A model generated the notes under the pieces. It was not told the DNA's origin. It saw only the letters and a program-made list of their open reading frames with translations, and did not search any database. This document shows positions 23,879 to 34,600 of a stretch of DNA of 64,000 bases, in pieces. Origin of the DNA: Methanocellales archaeon (lineage in GTDB: Archaea; Halobacteriota; UBA148); assembly GCA_028715985.1 (NCBI GenBank), contig JAQUQR010000002.1, forward strand, positions 83,718 to 147,717, read 5' to 3'. How positions within the stretch are numbered: position 1 is the first letter of the stretch; each line of letters begins with the position of its first letter. The translations under genes were made by a program, and so were the position numbers.

Positions 23879-25168
23879 TTAATCGCCTCTTATCTCCCTG
23901 ACTTTGCCCAGTATTCGGCTCAAAATTTCTTCATCTGACAAGTGAGTCGGCTCTATGAGCTTTCTCAGCCTTAACGGCACTCCGTCCATCCTATATGCCG
24001 TTCCTTCCACCTCTATTCCGGCTATGGCAGCCGGTAGGACTACATCCGCTAGCTCAGTAGTAAGATTTGGGTAGGGATCTATTTGAATGAGGGGTATTTT
24101 TGCCAGATGCTCCACAGATTTTCTCGGAAAGTGAGCGGCCGGATCAGAGGCAACTATTAGGGCTGAGTCACATTCTCCTCTGTTCAGAACGTCAACTGTG
24201 GATGTTTCACCGGGATTATACCAGGGTCGCCCCCTAGCAAAGTCGACCGCAAAAGCAAAACCAGTCAACCATGTACATACTTGGGTGATGCCTGTGACAT
24301 TGTAGTGACCCCTCATGGGCATCACAGCAAATTTCGTATGAGCATTAAGGTCTCTTACTAAGGAGATTGCATTGGCGACATTGTAGGGTTTCCCCTTAGA
24401 TTGCGTCAATCCCATACCAAAAAAGAGGACGCCAAATTTACTATTTTTCATCCTATTCACGATTTCGACCAGCTTCTCCTTTGGAACGCCACCGACGGAA
24501 GAGGGTACGACATCCACTGCTCCAGCCAGGATCGCCCTAAGGGCAGATAGCACGCGGTAATCCTCCCCAGGGAGTATCTGGACAAAGTCATCTGCTACTT
24601 CTGCTGTCGTCGTTTTGCGGACATCAAAAACCATCACGTGCTTTCCTTTTCTGCCTTCTTGGGTAAAAAATCCCTTTGGAAAGCTTGTGTACTTACTCAT
24701 ATGTCTGGGGTGGGCTTCTGCCTGATTCGAGCCCCAGTAGATGATCAGGTCTGCTCTGTTCTTTATCTGACCAAGTGTACAGGAGGGTAGCCCGACGTTT
24801 TGGAGGGCTAAAATGGATGGAGCGTGGCACACAGAGGTAGTGTTATCGATGATTGCACCAAGTTCCTCGGCAAGTTCAATTCCTTTTTCATCTGCTTCAC
24901 AGGTCGTGGAGCCCCAACCATACATTAAGGGTCGTAGCGAGTTTGTAAGAATCTCTGCCGTCTTATCAATAGCCTCTTCATAAGTAGTTTTCCTCAGCTT
25001 GCCATCCTCTCGGATCATGGGCGAAGCGATTCTCTCGTGCCCCATCATCTTGCTCACGCCTGTTTCGCATGCCTCTTTCACCTCGATAATCTTATTGCCC
25101 TCTACCTCGACGATGATGTCATCACATAAATCGCCGCAGAATGGGCATAGAACGTCTGTTATGATCAT
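23879..25168 (-). CDS. fwdB: Formylmethanofuran dehydrogenase subunit B (Mo/W catalytic)
   Basis: The molybdopterin subunit that reduces CO2 to formate or does the reverse. It begins with a [4Fe-4S] motif (VLCPFCGDLCDDI). The metal-coordinating residue is cysteine in IDNTTSVCHAPSILALQ (about residue 118), so this is the cysteine and not the selenocysteine form. The molybdopterin region includes LIIYWGSNQAEAHPRHMSKY and GKHVMVFDVRKTTTAEVADD. It is 429 residues long and overlaps fwdD by four bases. Confidence 0.96.
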   Translation of the reverse strand: MIITDVLCPFCGDLCDDIIVEVEGNKIIEVKEACETGVSKMMGHERIASPMIREDGKLRKTTYEEAIDKTAEILTNSLRPLMYGWGSTTCEADEKGIELAEELGAIIDNTTSVCHAPSILALQNVGLPSCTLGQIKNRADLIIYWGSNQAEAHPRHMSKYTSFPKGFFTQEGRKGKHVMVFDVRKTTTAEVADDFVQILPGEDYRVLSALRAILAGAVDVVPSSVGGVPKEKLVEIVNRMKNSKFGVLFFGMGLTQSKGKPYNVANAISLVRDLNAHTKFAVMPMRGHYNVTGITQVCTWLTGFAFAVDFARGRPWYNPGETSTVDVLNRGECDSALIVASDPAAHFPRKSVEHLAKIPLIQIDPYPNLTTELADVVLPAAIAGIEVEGTAYRMDGVPLRLRKLIEPTHLSDEEILSRILGKVREIRGD

Positions 25169-25542
25169 CTAAACCCCACCAACTCCTTTATCGGCGATAT
25201 TGAATCGAATGTAAGCGTTATTTCAACTTCAATGCCTTTAAATTGTGGAGTCCCACATCCGCCAGTACTGGGGTCCATAATGGCATTCGCCCAGGGTCCC
25301 ATGGGAACGAAAGCTATGCCGGGAGGATTCCTATTGTTGGTCCTGACGCGGACGACGACCTGCCCAAATTTTGACTTTATCATGACGTTGGCACCATCCC
25401 TTATGCCTAATTTAGACATATCCACTTCATTCAGCTCGCAGACGGCTGCTACGTCGCAATATCCGCTAGACATCTTGTTGTCTATATGGATTCCTTGTTC
25501 AATACTCCTTCCTGAGGTTAGCTTCACATCAATTTTTTTCAT
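25165..25542 (-). CDS. fwdD: Formylmethanofuran dehydrogenase subunit D
   Basis: Molybdopterin dinucleotide-binding domain subunit that completes the pterin pocket of FwdB. I start at the ATG at 25542 ([17 protein letters not shown]), which follows GGGAGGATTC. An upstream ATG at 25560 would lie deeper in the preceding gene. Typical FwdD blocks are DVAAVCELNEVDMSKLGI, GQVVVRVRT and GIAFVPMGPWANAI with STGGCGTPQFKG. The start overlaps the 3' end of the FrhB-like gene by 14 bases. Confidence 0.94.
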   Translation of the reverse strand: MKKIDVKLTSGRSIEQGIHIDNKMSSGYCDVAAVCELNEVDMSKLGIRDGANVMIKSKFGQVVVRVRTNNRNPPGIAFVPMGPWANAIMDPSTGGCGTPQFKGIEVEITLTFDSISPIKELVGFR

Positions 25543-26683
25543 GAATCCTCCCACCTTCAAAGTAGGGCGGCTTATCTAAATTTATGCCAGGCACATATCC
25601 CAACTTCTTTTGCATTCTCTCTGCAAATTTCCTGTGAATTAAAGTTAGCGGTATACCAGCGGGACAGACGTCCTCGCATCGGCCGCATCCAATGCAGGAG
25701 TCCATGAGGTGAAGTAACCTCACCATAAGGAAAAGTGGGATTTTGTAGTTTGAATCGCCTTCTGTGAGACACTTTGCACTATCTCCACAGGTACAGACCG
25801 GGCATGCCTTCCTGCATGCCCCACAACCGATGCAATGGCTGAGAGCGTCTACATAAAAAGCCAACCTCTCTGAATCAGAAAGCTTCTCAATCGGCTCGAA
25901 TAGCCTTTTATGCCATTTCTCAGCGAGACCTTTCATCACCTTGTCTATCTTATCTCTAAGCTCGATTGCTTTATCAGATGCAGGCTCGAATGCGACATAG
26001 CCTGTGTCGACTGCGTTTTGGAATATTTCCTCTCCCTTATCTGTGATCACTTCCACAAACGTCGCCTTGCCTAACTTATCGGCAGGGAGCCCCCAGTTTC
26101 CGCAGGCAAGGTCTGCCATCCTTGGAATGTTAGTCTCGCAATACCTACAGCTTTCCCTCCTGCCATATCCTTTTTCCTCTAAATCATCGATTTTGAGGGC
26201 TTTTTCACCAGACGCAGTCTTTAGGATCAGCTCTCCTTTCAGAATTTCTTCACCTATCACAGCATCCGGATCGAGATCGTACATCTCCTCCACCATTTTC
26301 TTCGCCTTTTTTGGATGCAGGCTTCCACCACAATTCAGACCCAGCATATAAACATCGTCAAGATCGAGCTGACCTCTCTTAGCCCGCTCTATGATCCCCA
26401 TGGCATCACATGGCTTCGCTGGAAGGGCAACTCTTCCTGGAGGCACGTATTTGGCCAGATTAACTGAGACAAAATGGAGAGTGCCAGCGCATTCTAAGAC
26501 CTCCTTTGGATCATTTGTCACAATTTGGGTGGCCTTGTAAGGACTTGTTTTTTTCAAGACGAGGACGTTGTCGACCAGTTTGCTGTCAAGGGCGGCCGCT
26601 AGTGCGGCGGAAACAAATCCACCTGAGCTACCTCTCTTTCTCGTAGCATCGTCGGTCGCCCATGCTATAAAGCAGCCTTTCAT
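25529..26683 (-). CDS. F420-binding FrhB/FdhB-type subunit with two C-terminal ferredoxin motifs
   Basis: The FrhB/FdhB family oxidises or reduces F420 through a bound FAD. The 384-residue protein has the N-terminal family block [50 protein letters not shown] and [20 protein letters not shown]. Its C-terminal ~120 residues carry [17 protein letters not shown] and [14 protein letters not shown], a HdrC-like ferredoxin pair. It lies between mvhD and fwdD. I infer that it feeds F420H2 electrons into, or takes them from, the HdrA/MvhD proteins beside it, replacing the MvhAG hydrogenase of classical complexes. Confidence 0.85.
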   Translation of the reverse strand: MKGCFIAWATDDATRKRGSSGGFVSAALAAALDSKLVDNVLVLKKTSPYKATQIVTNDPKEVLECAGTLHFVSVNLAKYVPPGRVALPAKPCDAMGIIERAKRGQLDLDDVYMLGLNCGGSLHPKKAKKMVEEMYDLDPDAVIGEEILKGELILKTASGEKALKIDDLEEKGYGRRESCRYCETNIPRMADLACGNWGLPADKLGKATFVEVITDKGEEIFQNAVDTGYVAFEPASDKAIELRDKIDKVMKGLAEKWHKRLFEPIEKLSDSERLAFYVDALSHCIGCGACRKACPVCTCGDSAKCLTEGDSNYKIPLFLMVRLLHLMDSCIGCGRCEDVCPAGIPLTLIHRKFAERMQKKLGYVPGINLDKPPYFEGGRIHEKN

Positions 26684-27102
26684 TGCATCACCTTTGGGCG
26701 TAACGGGGATGGCCCCATCTTTTTGATCGTCTCGACCGTCTCCTTGACCATGTCAGCAAATTTTTCACCCTCTGTAGCAGAAATCCACTCCAAGCGTAGC
26801 CTTTCTTTTTCTATGCCAAGCTCTGCCATCATCTCTTTCAGGAACTCAAATCTGTTTTTCGTCTTATGGTTTGCATCGATGTAATGACAATCGCCTATGT
26901 GGCATCCTGTTATCAGAACTGCATCTGCACCCTCCAGGAAACTCATCAGCACGAACAGGGGGTCTATGCGGCCAGAGCACATGACCTTGATGATACGCAC
27001 ATTGGGCGGATATTGCATGCGGGAAACACCAGCCAGATCTGCACCTGCATAGGAGCACCAGTTGCAGCAAAAAGCCACGATTTTTGGATCGAATTCTTTC
27101 AT
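26680..27102 (-). CDS. mvhD: MvhD-type iron-sulfur subunit, copy 1
   Basis: MvhD links an electron donor module to HdrA. The 140-residue protein starts at the ATG at 27102 ([20 protein letters not shown]), overlapping the hdrA stop. The [2Fe-2S] ligands lie in CCNWC, VMCSGR and GCHIGDCHY. It ends [14 protein letters not shown] and overlaps the FrhB-like gene by four bases. A second copy is encoded at 31223-31642, and 119 bases near the start are almost identical between the two. Confidence 0.9.
   Translation of the reverse strand: MKEFDPKIVAFCCNWCSYAGADLAGVSRMQYPPNVRIIKVMCSGRIDPLFVLMSFLEGADAVLITGCHIGDCHYIDANHKTKNRFEFLKEMMAELGIEKERLRLEWISATEGEKFADMVKETVETIKKMGPSPLRPKVMQ
26972..27090 (-). repeat. 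mvhD near-identical tract, copy 1
   Basis: Matches 31521-31639 in 117 of 119 bases by eye. Downstream parts of the two mvhD genes differ much more, as expected for local gene conversion. Confidence 0.8.
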
Positions 27103-28787
27103 TCTACCACCGGATGAAATATGCTTTTTATTTGAGAGATGATCTGATTGCTCTGGTAATGTCTTTGCTCCAATGCCCCGGTGGGGCAGGTAGCTACACA
27201 GGTACCGCATCCCTTACATAGCGCCTCTATTACCTCTAACTTGCCATTCACCATACTCAACGCCTGATAGGGGCACATCTCCACGCAGAAGCCGCATCCA
27301 ACACACGCCTCTGGGTCGACCTTGACTGATATTGCCTCAATTTGCACAAACCCTCTGGACAAGGGGATGCCCGCTCCGGATGCAGCTGCCAAAGCTTGTG
27401 AAACGCTTTCAGCCACTTCGGCAGGTCCGTGCGCTGTTCCGCAGAGAAATATGCCATCAGTCGCAAAATCTACGGGTCGAAGTTTCACGTGTGCCTCAAA
27501 GAAGAACTTATCCTTACCCAGCGGAACGCGTAGCAGCTTTGAGACCCCTACTCCGCCCTGATGTTGCACCAGTGGAGTAGACAAGACCACCAGATCAGCA
27601 CCCAACATGAGCTGTTCTCCAAATAATTCATTATAGACTTCAACTTTTAGTTTGTCTCCTTCCATCGTGACACTGGGTGGGCTCTCAGGCGTGTACTTTA
27701 TGAATCTTACGCCCATTTCTCTTGCCTTGCTGTATAATTCCTCATATTCAGCCCCATAGGCCTGAATATCGTTGTGGAGGATCTGGATATTTACATCTGG
27801 ATTAATCTCTTTAATCAGCATCGCATTCTTAATGGCCACCATACAGCAGATTCTGGAGCAATAGGATACTCCCTCACCTTTTGCACCCACGCACTGAATC
27901 ATGACTACGCTATCAGATTTTTTGAGTTGCCCCTCTTTCAATAATTTCTCCAACTGCATCTGAGTTATCACGTGATCATATGTTCCATAGCCATAATAGC
28001 CCTTCGGCTCAAATTCCATGGCACCTGTGGCAACTATTATGGTACCTACCTTAAAACTGACCTCCTCACCCTCTCTGAGCAGAGTTACATCAAAGTTACC
28101 TATGTAGCCCTTCACCTCTTTCAGTTCGCAGGAGGAGAATATCTTAATTTTCTTGTGTTCCTCCACAGCCGCTATGCTGGGTTGGAGACTTTCAAGAGAA
28201 TCTTCTCCTGTGGGGAACAACCTATAGAGATTTCTCAGCATACCTCCCAGAACTGCCTCTTTTTCAACGAGATATACATCGAAGCCCTGATTGGCAAGAG
28301 TTTTGGCTGCGGTCATCCCTGCTATGCCGCCTCCGATTACCATGGCAGACGGTTCAACATCTATCCTCATCTCTTCTTGGGGCTCCAAGAGAGTGGCCCT
28401 TGCAACCCCCATTCTTACGAGTTCTTTTGTTTTTTCAGTTGCTCCTTCTGGGTCCTTCATGTGAACCCAAGAGCAGTGCTCCCTTATGTTAACGAACTCA
28501 AACAGGTATTTGTTCAGCCCCGCTTCCTCGCAGGTAGACCTGAACAGGGGCTCGTGGGTCCTAGGAGTGCAGGATGCTACGATAACCCTGTTGAGCTTAT
28601 GCTCTTTTATGGCATTTTTTATGGCCGTCAGCCCATCATCTGCACAGGTATACAGGTTTCTTTCCGCATGGACGACGTTAGGAAGATGTTTGGCATATTC
28701 AACAACTGCTGGAACGTCTACTGAGCCGCCAATATTTGTGCCACAATGACAGACGAAAACGCCTATTCTTATTTCTTTCTCTCTCAT
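27099..28787 (-). CDS. hdrA: HdrA-like flavoprotein, C-terminal type (562 aa)
   Basis: HdrA carries the FAD that bifurcates or confurcates electrons. I start at the ATG at 28787 ([20 protein letters not shown]). The protein has the HdrA N-terminal cysteine motif, [18 protein letters not shown], the FAD motif [19 protein letters not shown] with LVEKEA, and [20 protein letters not shown]. It also has two C-terminal ferredoxin motifs, [13 protein letters not shown] and [13 protein letters not shown]. It corresponds to the second half of the 1004-residue fusion at 31642-34656. It lies directly downstream of the shorter HdrA-like gene, so together they make the same set of domains in two chains. 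Confidence 0.9.
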   Translation of the reverse strand: MREKEIRIGVFVCHCGTNIGGSVDVPAVVEYAKHLPNVVHAERNLYTCADDGLTAIKNAIKEHKLNRVIVASCTPRTHEPLFRSTCEEAGLNKYLFEFVNIREHCSWVHMKDPEGATEKTKELVRMGVARATLLEPQEEMRIDVEPSAMVIGGGIAGMTAAKTLANQGFDVYLVEKEAVLGGMLRNLYRLFPTGEDSLESLQPSIAAVEEHKKIKIFSSCELKEVKGYIGNFDVTLLREGEEVSFKVGTIIVATGAMEFEPKGYYGYGTYDHVITQMQLEKLLKEGQLKKSDSVVMIQCVGAKGEGVSYCSRICCMVAIKNAMLIKEINPDVNIQILHNDIQAYGAEYEELYSKAREMGVRFIKYTPESPPSVTMEGDKLKVEVYNELFGEQLMLGADLVVLSTPLVQHQGGVGVSKLLRVPLGKDKFFFEAHVKLRPVDFATDGIFLCGTAHGPAEVAESVSQALAAASGAGIPLSRGFVQIEAISVKVDPEACVGCGFCVEMCPYQALSMVNGKLEVIEALCKGCGTCVATCPTGALEQRHYQSNQIISQIKSIFHPVVE

Positions 28788-28794
28788 AACTACG

Positions 28795-30084
28795 CTACGC
28801 CCCCAAGCACGCCAAAACCTCAGCAGCCCTAGCAGCTGCCCCTTTCGCCTGTGTAACGGCTTCTGGAATATCCTTTGGTCCCTGGCAGTATCCACACACT
28901 AGAATTCCCTCCCTGCTAGAATCCAGTGGAGCATATAGTGGATCTGCAATCTTGAAAAATCTGTTTTTGTCTAGCTCAACTCCTAAGATGGATGCAAGCT
29001 CTTTTACCCCTTTACTTGGCACCAAAGCTGTACAAAGCACGACCAAACCTACTTCAAGCCTTTTTACCTGCCTTGTTACCGTGTCGTCGTACCATATCAC
29101 AGGATTCTTCGTCTCCTTATCCTCTGTTATCTCTCCCGGCTTGCTCCTGATGTAGCGTACTTCATACTCATTTTTAGCTCTGTCTACGTATTCTTGGAAC
29201 CCTTTTCCAAAAGCCCTCATATCTGTATAAAAAATATAAGTCTCCATGTCCGGATAATGTTCCTTCGCCAGTATTGCCTCCTTTGTGGCGTGCATGCAAC
29301 ATACCGAGGAGCAATAGGGATTGTTCTTCACATCTCTCGAGCCGACGCACTGGATGAAGGCGATGCTATTCGTAGTCTTCTTATCAGAGGGTCTGTCGAG
29401 ATGGCCGCCTGTGGGACCTGAAGCACAAACCAAGCGCTCGTACTCCAAGGCAGTGATGACGTTTTTATATCTGCCATAGCCGTATTCCTTTATCCCAGAG
29501 GGATCAAAGGAATCGAATCCACAAGCAACGATGATGGCGCCCACGTGAATCTCGATTTCCTCTGGTTTTTGATAGAGATCGATGGCTCCTGCGTCGCACA
29601 CCGCTACGCAGTTTCCACATTTGACGCAGTGCTCCCTGTCCACCATAACGACTCTGGGCACAGCCTGGAGAAACGGGATAAATATATTGCCCCTTGAGCG
29701 GAGGGCCATATCAAACTCGTCTGGAAGATTGATGTAGGGGCAGGCAGAAACACAATCACCACAGCCGGTGCACTTTTCCTCGTCCACGTACCTGGGTTTC
29801 TTGAGTATCTTTACCTTAAAGTCTCCTGCCTTGCCGGAAACGCCCGTCACTTCTGCATAAGTGAGCACATCGATGTTTTCGTGAGAGAAACACTCCATCA
29901 TCTTTGGAGCCAATATGCATATCGAGCAGTCGCCGGTTGGGAAGGTCTTGTCGAGCTGTGCCATTTTGCCCCCTATGCTTGGAAATCTCTCAACCAAGTA
30001 AACCTTTAAACCCCTCTCAGCCAGATCTATTGCTGCTTGGATGCCTGCCACTCCACCACCGATAACAAGAACGTCATCTACCAT
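28795..30084 (-). CDS. hdrA: HdrA-like flavoprotein, N-terminal type (429 aa)
   Basis: It starts MVDDVLVIGGGVAGIQAAID, the FAD motif, followed by FPTGDCSICILAPKMME, two ferredoxin motifs (CTGCGDCVSACPY and CVKCGNCVAVCD) and FIQCVGSRDVKNNPYCSSVC. It ends with the FAD-closing block ILVCGYCQGPKDIPEAV. It lacks the N-terminal HdrA cysteine region and the C-terminal ferredoxins found in the next gene. Residues ~82-263 are encoded by a 547-bp tract identical to that in the large HdrA fusion. The stop is eight bases before the start of the 562-residue HdrA. Confidence 0.9.
   Translation of the reverse strand: MVDDVLVIGGGVAGIQAAIDLAERGLKVYLVERFPSIGGKMAQLDKTFPTGDCSICILAPKMMECFSHENIDVLTYAEVTGVSGKAGDFKVKILKKPRYVDEEKCTGCGDCVSACPYINLPDEFDMALRSRGNIFIPFLQAVPRVVMVDREHCVKCGNCVAVCDAGAIDLYQKPEEIEIHVGAIIVACGFDSFDPSGIKEYGYGRYKNVITALEYERLVCASGPTGGHLDRPSDKKTTNSIAFIQCVGSRDVKNNPYCSSVCCMHATKEAILAKEHYPDMETYIFYTDMRAFGKGFQEYVDRAKNEYEVRYIRSKPGEITEDKETKNPVIWYDDTVTRQVKRLEVGLVVLCTALVPSKGVKELASILGVELDKNRFFKIADPLYAPLDSSREGILVCGYCQGPKDIPEAVTQAKGAAARAAEVLACLGA
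29295..29841 (-). repeat. 547-bp identical tract shared by two hdrA genes, copy 1
   Basis: Reads the same as 33852-34398 (constant offset 4557) base by base across all lines I compared, including third codon positions. Identity stops abruptly at both ends, where the two proteins diverge to roughly 60% or less. It spans both ferredoxin motifs and the YCSSVC block. Confidence 0.9.
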
Positions 30085-31232
30085 TAAGGGTCACCCCCTT
30101 CTCCCAAACCCAACGCAGAGGCAACCAGAACAGAGAAGTCTTTGATCTTAACCTCGTCGGTGGGGGTTTTACCTTTCATTGCACAACTCAGATGGATCTG
30201 ACACTTCGGGCATGCTGTTATCAGGGTTTCAGCAGCTGCTTTTGCCTCTTTCAGTCTTTCCTTCTGTATTTGCTCTGAAAACCTATCGCAATTGGTCCAA
30301 GTGCTCGTACCACAGCATATCGAGCGCTCTCGTGAGTGCTCCATCTCGATCAGTCCTATACCAGGAATGCTGCATATGACCTCCCTGGGCGGATCATAGA
30401 CTCCCAGATGTCTTCCAAGTCTGCAGGGATCCTGATAGGTCACGTCCTCCTCCAACCTTCCAAAAGCTATTTTTCCTTCGTCGATCTTTTCTGCGAGAAA
30501 TTCTGAGATGTGAGCTAGCTCGAAATCCATGTCCACGTACTCTGAATAGTCCTGTTTAAAAGTCCTGTAGCACTCCGGACACGAGAATATCACTTTTTTT
30601 GCACCAGTTTCCTTTATAAGACCTACGTTAATCCTGGCAATTTTTTCAAAGTTCTCCACATCGCCAGTCCAGAGCAGATCGTGTCCACAGCATCTCTCAT
30701 CAGGCATTACAACTGGCTTTATGCCAAGGCTGTTAAGTATTTTAACCGTGCTTCTGGCGATGTCTAGACTGTTCACGCCGATGTCTCTGAAGATGGTTTC
30801 AAAGTAGGGCAGACATCCTGTGAAATAGAGAATATCCCCCTTTTCAGAAATTTCCAGGTCATCAGAGACCCACCCCAACCTATCCTGTTTGAGATTTGGA
30901 TTCCCCATAATCCGCATCAAGGACAATAGAACACCACCATGGGTGCAGTTACCCGTATAACCTGTCTTTAGTGCCTCTGCTCTGGCATATCTGATGAACC
31001 TTGTGTAGTCCACATCAGAGGGGCATCTATCATTACAGAGGTTACAGGTCATGCAAGACCAGATGCCCCCATCTGCCAGTAGCTCTTTGTCAAAGCCGAG
31101 CAGAGCCTTCTCAACGGTAAGCCTGGGAGAATAATCCTTGTTCACTCTCGATATGGGGCAGCTACCAGTACACTTTCCACATTCAAGACAATAATAAGCC
31201 TTGGTCTCCTTGACTATATTCTCTAAGGACAT
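30084..31232 (-). CDS. hdrD: HdrD-like fusion of HdrC and HdrB modules
   Basis: It starts at the ATG at 31232 (MSLENIVKETKAYYCLECGK), overlapping mvhD; GGAGGGGGG precedes it. Two [4Fe-4S] motifs, CLECGKCTGSCPI and CMTCNLCNDRCPS, form the HdrC-like part. Two cysteine-rich modules follow: FTGCLPYFETIF...ERCCGHDLLWTG...SCPECY, and YQDPCRLGRHLG...SICCGTSTWTN...ACPKCQ. This is the HdrD layout (about 382 residues). There is no HdrE cytochrome gene nearby, so it probably works with the soluble HdrA/MvhD proteins. Its natural disulfide or other substrate is uncertain. Confidence 0.85.
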   Translation of the reverse strand: MSLENIVKETKAYYCLECGKCTGSCPISRVNKDYSPRLTVEKALLGFDKELLADGGIWSCMTCNLCNDRCPSDVDYTRFIRYARAEALKTGYTGNCTHGGVLLSLMRIMGNPNLKQDRLGWVSDDLEISEKGDILYFTGCLPYFETIFRDIGVNSLDIARSTVKILNSLGIKPVVMPDERCCGHDLLWTGDVENFEKIARINVGLIKETGAKKVIFSCPECYRTFKQDYSEYVDMDFELAHISEFLAEKIDEGKIAFGRLEEDVTYQDPCRLGRHLGVYDPPREVICSIPGIGLIEMEHSRERSICCGTSTWTNCDRFSEQIQKERLKEAKAAAETLITACPKCQIHLSCAMKGKTPTDEVKIKDFSVLVASALGLGEGGDP

Positions 31233-31642
31233 GATGCCACCCCCCTCCCCAGCGGATTTGGCCCCATACTTTTCAAGTCTTCCACGAATTCTTTTATGAC
31301 ACTGGCAAATTTTTCTCCCTCTGACGCAGAGATCCATTCCAAGCGTAGCCTCTCCTCTTCCAGACCCAATGTCTTCAGGAGTTCCTTGGTCATTTTTACC
31401 CTATCTTCTGCTCTAAGATTTCCAGAGATATAATGACAGTCGCCTATGTGGCACCCCGTGATTAAAACTCCATCTATGCCGCCTTCGAATGCCCTGAGTA
31501 CAAAGCTGGGCTCCACCCTACCAGAGCACATGACCTTGATGATGCGCACATTGGGCGGATATTGCATGCGGGAAACACCAGCCAGGTCTGCACCTGCATA
31601 GGAGCACCAGTTGCAGCAAAAAGCCACGATTTTTGGATCCAT
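31223..31642 (-). CDS. mvhD: MvhD-type iron-sulfur subunit, copy 2
   Basis: It starts at the ATG at 31642 ([20 protein letters not shown]), whose bases overlap the TGA of the hdrA fusion. It has the same cysteine pattern as copy 1 ([18 protein letters not shown]), 139 residues long. The C-terminal half differs from copy 1 ([20 protein letters not shown], ending PLGRGVASCP). It is translationally coupled to the large hdrA and to the HdrD-like gene, forming a HdrA-MvhD-HdrD set. Copy 1 belongs to a HdrA-HdrA-MvhD-FrhB set. Confidence 0.9.
   Translation of the reverse strand: MDPKIVAFCCNWCSYAGADLAGVSRMQYPPNVRIIKVMCSGRVEPSFVLRAFEGGIDGVLITGCHIGDCHYISGNLRAEDRVKMTKELLKTLGLEEERLRLEWISASEGEKFASVIKEFVEDLKSMGPNPLGRGVASCP
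31521..31639 (-). repeat. mvhD near-identical tract, copy 2
   Basis: Partner of 26972-27090, with two differing bases. It covers codons 2-40, including the CCNWC and CSGR ligand motifs. Confidence 0.8.
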
Positions 31643-34600
31643 CAGAATATCCCTGCCATTGCATCTATCATCGCGATGATTTGTTTGTCTGTGAAATGCT
31701 TGAGAGTTATGGCGCCACTTGGACACGCAACAGAGCAGGTGCCGCATCCCTTGCAGAGAACCTTTTTTACCTGCGCTACTAACCTTCCTGGCTCGATTTC
31801 TTTTAGCTCTAGGGCATTATACTCACATACCTCCTCGCACCTACCGCAGCCCCTACATAGGATTTCATCAACGCTAATGACAGCTCCCTCTGCCTCTACA
31901 CGCTCTTTAGACAGTATCGTGGCTGCTCTGGATGCAGCTGCACTGGCCTGCGAGAGGGTTTCGTCTATGGACTTGGGCGAATGAGCCAAGCCGCACAAGA
32001 AGATTCCGTCATTTGAGAAGTCGATTGGCCGCAGCTTAACGTGCGCCTCTAAGAAGAAGCCATCTCCCCTAAGAGGGACTTTTAGCATTTCTGATAGTTC
32101 CTTATTGCCAGGATGAGGGAGTACTGCAGCACTCAGTACCAAGAGATCCGGCTTGATCAAGAATTTTCTCCCCAAGGTGCGATCGACCACCAATACTTTC
32201 AGGACTCCGTCCTCCAGGATAACCTCTGGTTTCTCTTTTTCATCATAGCGAAGAAATATGATGCCCTCTTCTCTTGCCTTTCGATAGTAATCTTCTGTGA
32301 ATCCGGGGGTTCTTATGTCCCTATATAATACGTAGACGTTTGCATCTGGGCTCTTTTCTTTGATCTTCAGCGCATTCTTGATCGCATCATAGCAGCAGAC
32401 TCGACTACAATAGGGTCTCTCTTCGTTTCTGGAGCCGACACACTGAATCATCACAATCGTCTTAGCCTTTAACTCATTGTTAGCCAGCTTTTCCTCCAGC
32501 TCAAGTTGTGTAAGCACTCGGTCATCCTCGCCGTATAGATACTCCTCTGGCTTGTATTCAACTCCGCCAGTAGCTATGATGATCACTCCACTCGCCAGAT
32601 CTTTTTCATCGCCATCTTGATTTATTTTAACCAGAAAGTTTCCAACATAACCCCCAACGTCCACTATGTTTGTGCCCGTGTAAACATGTATTTTTGAGTT
32701 CTTCATAACCTCATCGATAAGCTCATTCACATGTTCCTTGGGGCTTACACCACCCAAGCTATAGTATAGTCTGCGCAGATTGCCACCGAGTTCCTTCTCC
32801 TTCTCTATCAAGTGCACCTCATAGCCTTGATTAGCCAATTCGAGGGCAGCGGTCATTCCTGCTATGCCGCCGCCGATTACCAGTCCAGAGGGGTTTACAT
32901 CCACAAATATTCTTTCTAGCGGCTCAAGTAGTCTTGCCTTCGCAACGATCATCCTGACCAGGTCTTTAGTCTTCTCCGTTGCTTCTTCTTTTTCATGTTG
33001 GTGTACCCATGAGCATTGATCCCTGATATTCGCCATCTCAAAAAGATAGGGATTTAACCCGGCTTCCCTTATCGTGCTCCTGAAGAGTGATTCATGGGTT
33101 CTGGGAGTGCAAGAAGCCACAACCACCCTATTTAAGTCATGCTCTTCTATGGCACCTTTTATCCTATCTTGAGCATCCCTAGAGCAGGTGTAGGGGTCCT
33201 CTTCCACATACGCCACGTTTGGCAGTGATTTGGCATATTCCACAACCCTTGGTATGTCCACTACGCCGCCGATGTTTACTCCACAGTTGCATATGAAAAC
33301 GCCAATTCTTGGATCTTCACCCAAGACATCTTTTTCGGGAGGGTATGACTTTCCTACTACCAGCGTCCCCCTTTCAGAGGACAGAAGGCCTGATGCCTTG
33401 GAGGCAGCACCAGATGCTTGGGCTACGCTCTCTGGAATGTCTTTGGGGGAGGCAAAAGCGCCACACACATATATTCCTTGCCTAGAGGTTTCCACTGGTG
33501 AGTACTCGCTGGTTGAACAGAAACCATATTGGTTTAGCTCTATTCCAAGCTTTTCACTGAGTTCTTTGGGTTCCTTGGGTGGCATGAGCCCGACCGAGAG
33601 CACCACGAGGTCGAACTCCTCCCCTATTAGCTTTCCATCCTCATCTTCATACTTGATCAACATTTTTTCCGAATCGGTCTCTTCTACTGAAGACGGCCTG
33701 CATCGCGTGAACCTTACCCCATATTCTTCCTTTGCCCTATTGTAATATTCTTCGAATCCCTTTCCATGAGTTCGAATGTCAATGTAGAAGATATTTACAT
33801 CTATGGCAGGATTGTGTTCCTTTGTTATTATCGCCTCTTTAACTGCATAGGTGCAACATACCGAGGAGCAATAGGGATTGTTCTTCACATCTCTCGAGCC
33901 GACGCACTGGATGAAGGCGATGCTATTCGTAGTCTTCTTATCAGAGGGTCTGTCGAGATGGCCGCCTGTGGGACCTGAAGCACAAACCAAGCGCTCGTAC
34001 TCCAAGGCAGTGATGACGTTTTTATATCTGCCATAGCCGTATTCCTTTATCCCAGAGGGATCAAAGGAATCGAATCCACAAGCAACGATGATGGCGCCCA
34101 CGTGAATCTCGATTTCCTCTGGTTTTTGATAGAGATCGATGGCTCCTGCGTCGCACACCGCTACGCAGTTTCCACATTTGACGCAGTGCTCCCTGTCCAC
34201 CATAACGACTCTGGGCACAGCCTGGAGAAACGGGATAAATATATTGCCCCTTGAGCGGAGGGCCATATCAAACTCGTCTGGAAGATTGATGTAGGGGCAG
34301 GCAGAAACACAATCACCACAGCCGGTGCACTTTTCCTCGTCCACGTACCTGGGTTTCTTGAGTATCTTTACCTTAAAGTCTCCTGCCTTGCCGGAAACTT
34401 CAGTCAGATCAGCATTTGTTATGAGTTCGATGTTTGGATGTGTTCCCACATTCACGAGTTTAGGGGATAAAATGCATATTGAGCAATCGCCGGTTGGGAA
34501 GGTCTTGTCGAGTTGTGCCATGACTCCTCCGATAGAGGGGGACTTCTCCAGCAGGTACACTTTGAAGCCAGAATCTGCCAGATCAAGAGATGCCTGTATA

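Noticed and set aside
27972-28724. A 250-codon plus-strand open frame antisense to hdrA
   Set aside because: It is the shadow of the hdrA coding sequence; its composition is unlike a real protein and it has no ribosome-binding site.
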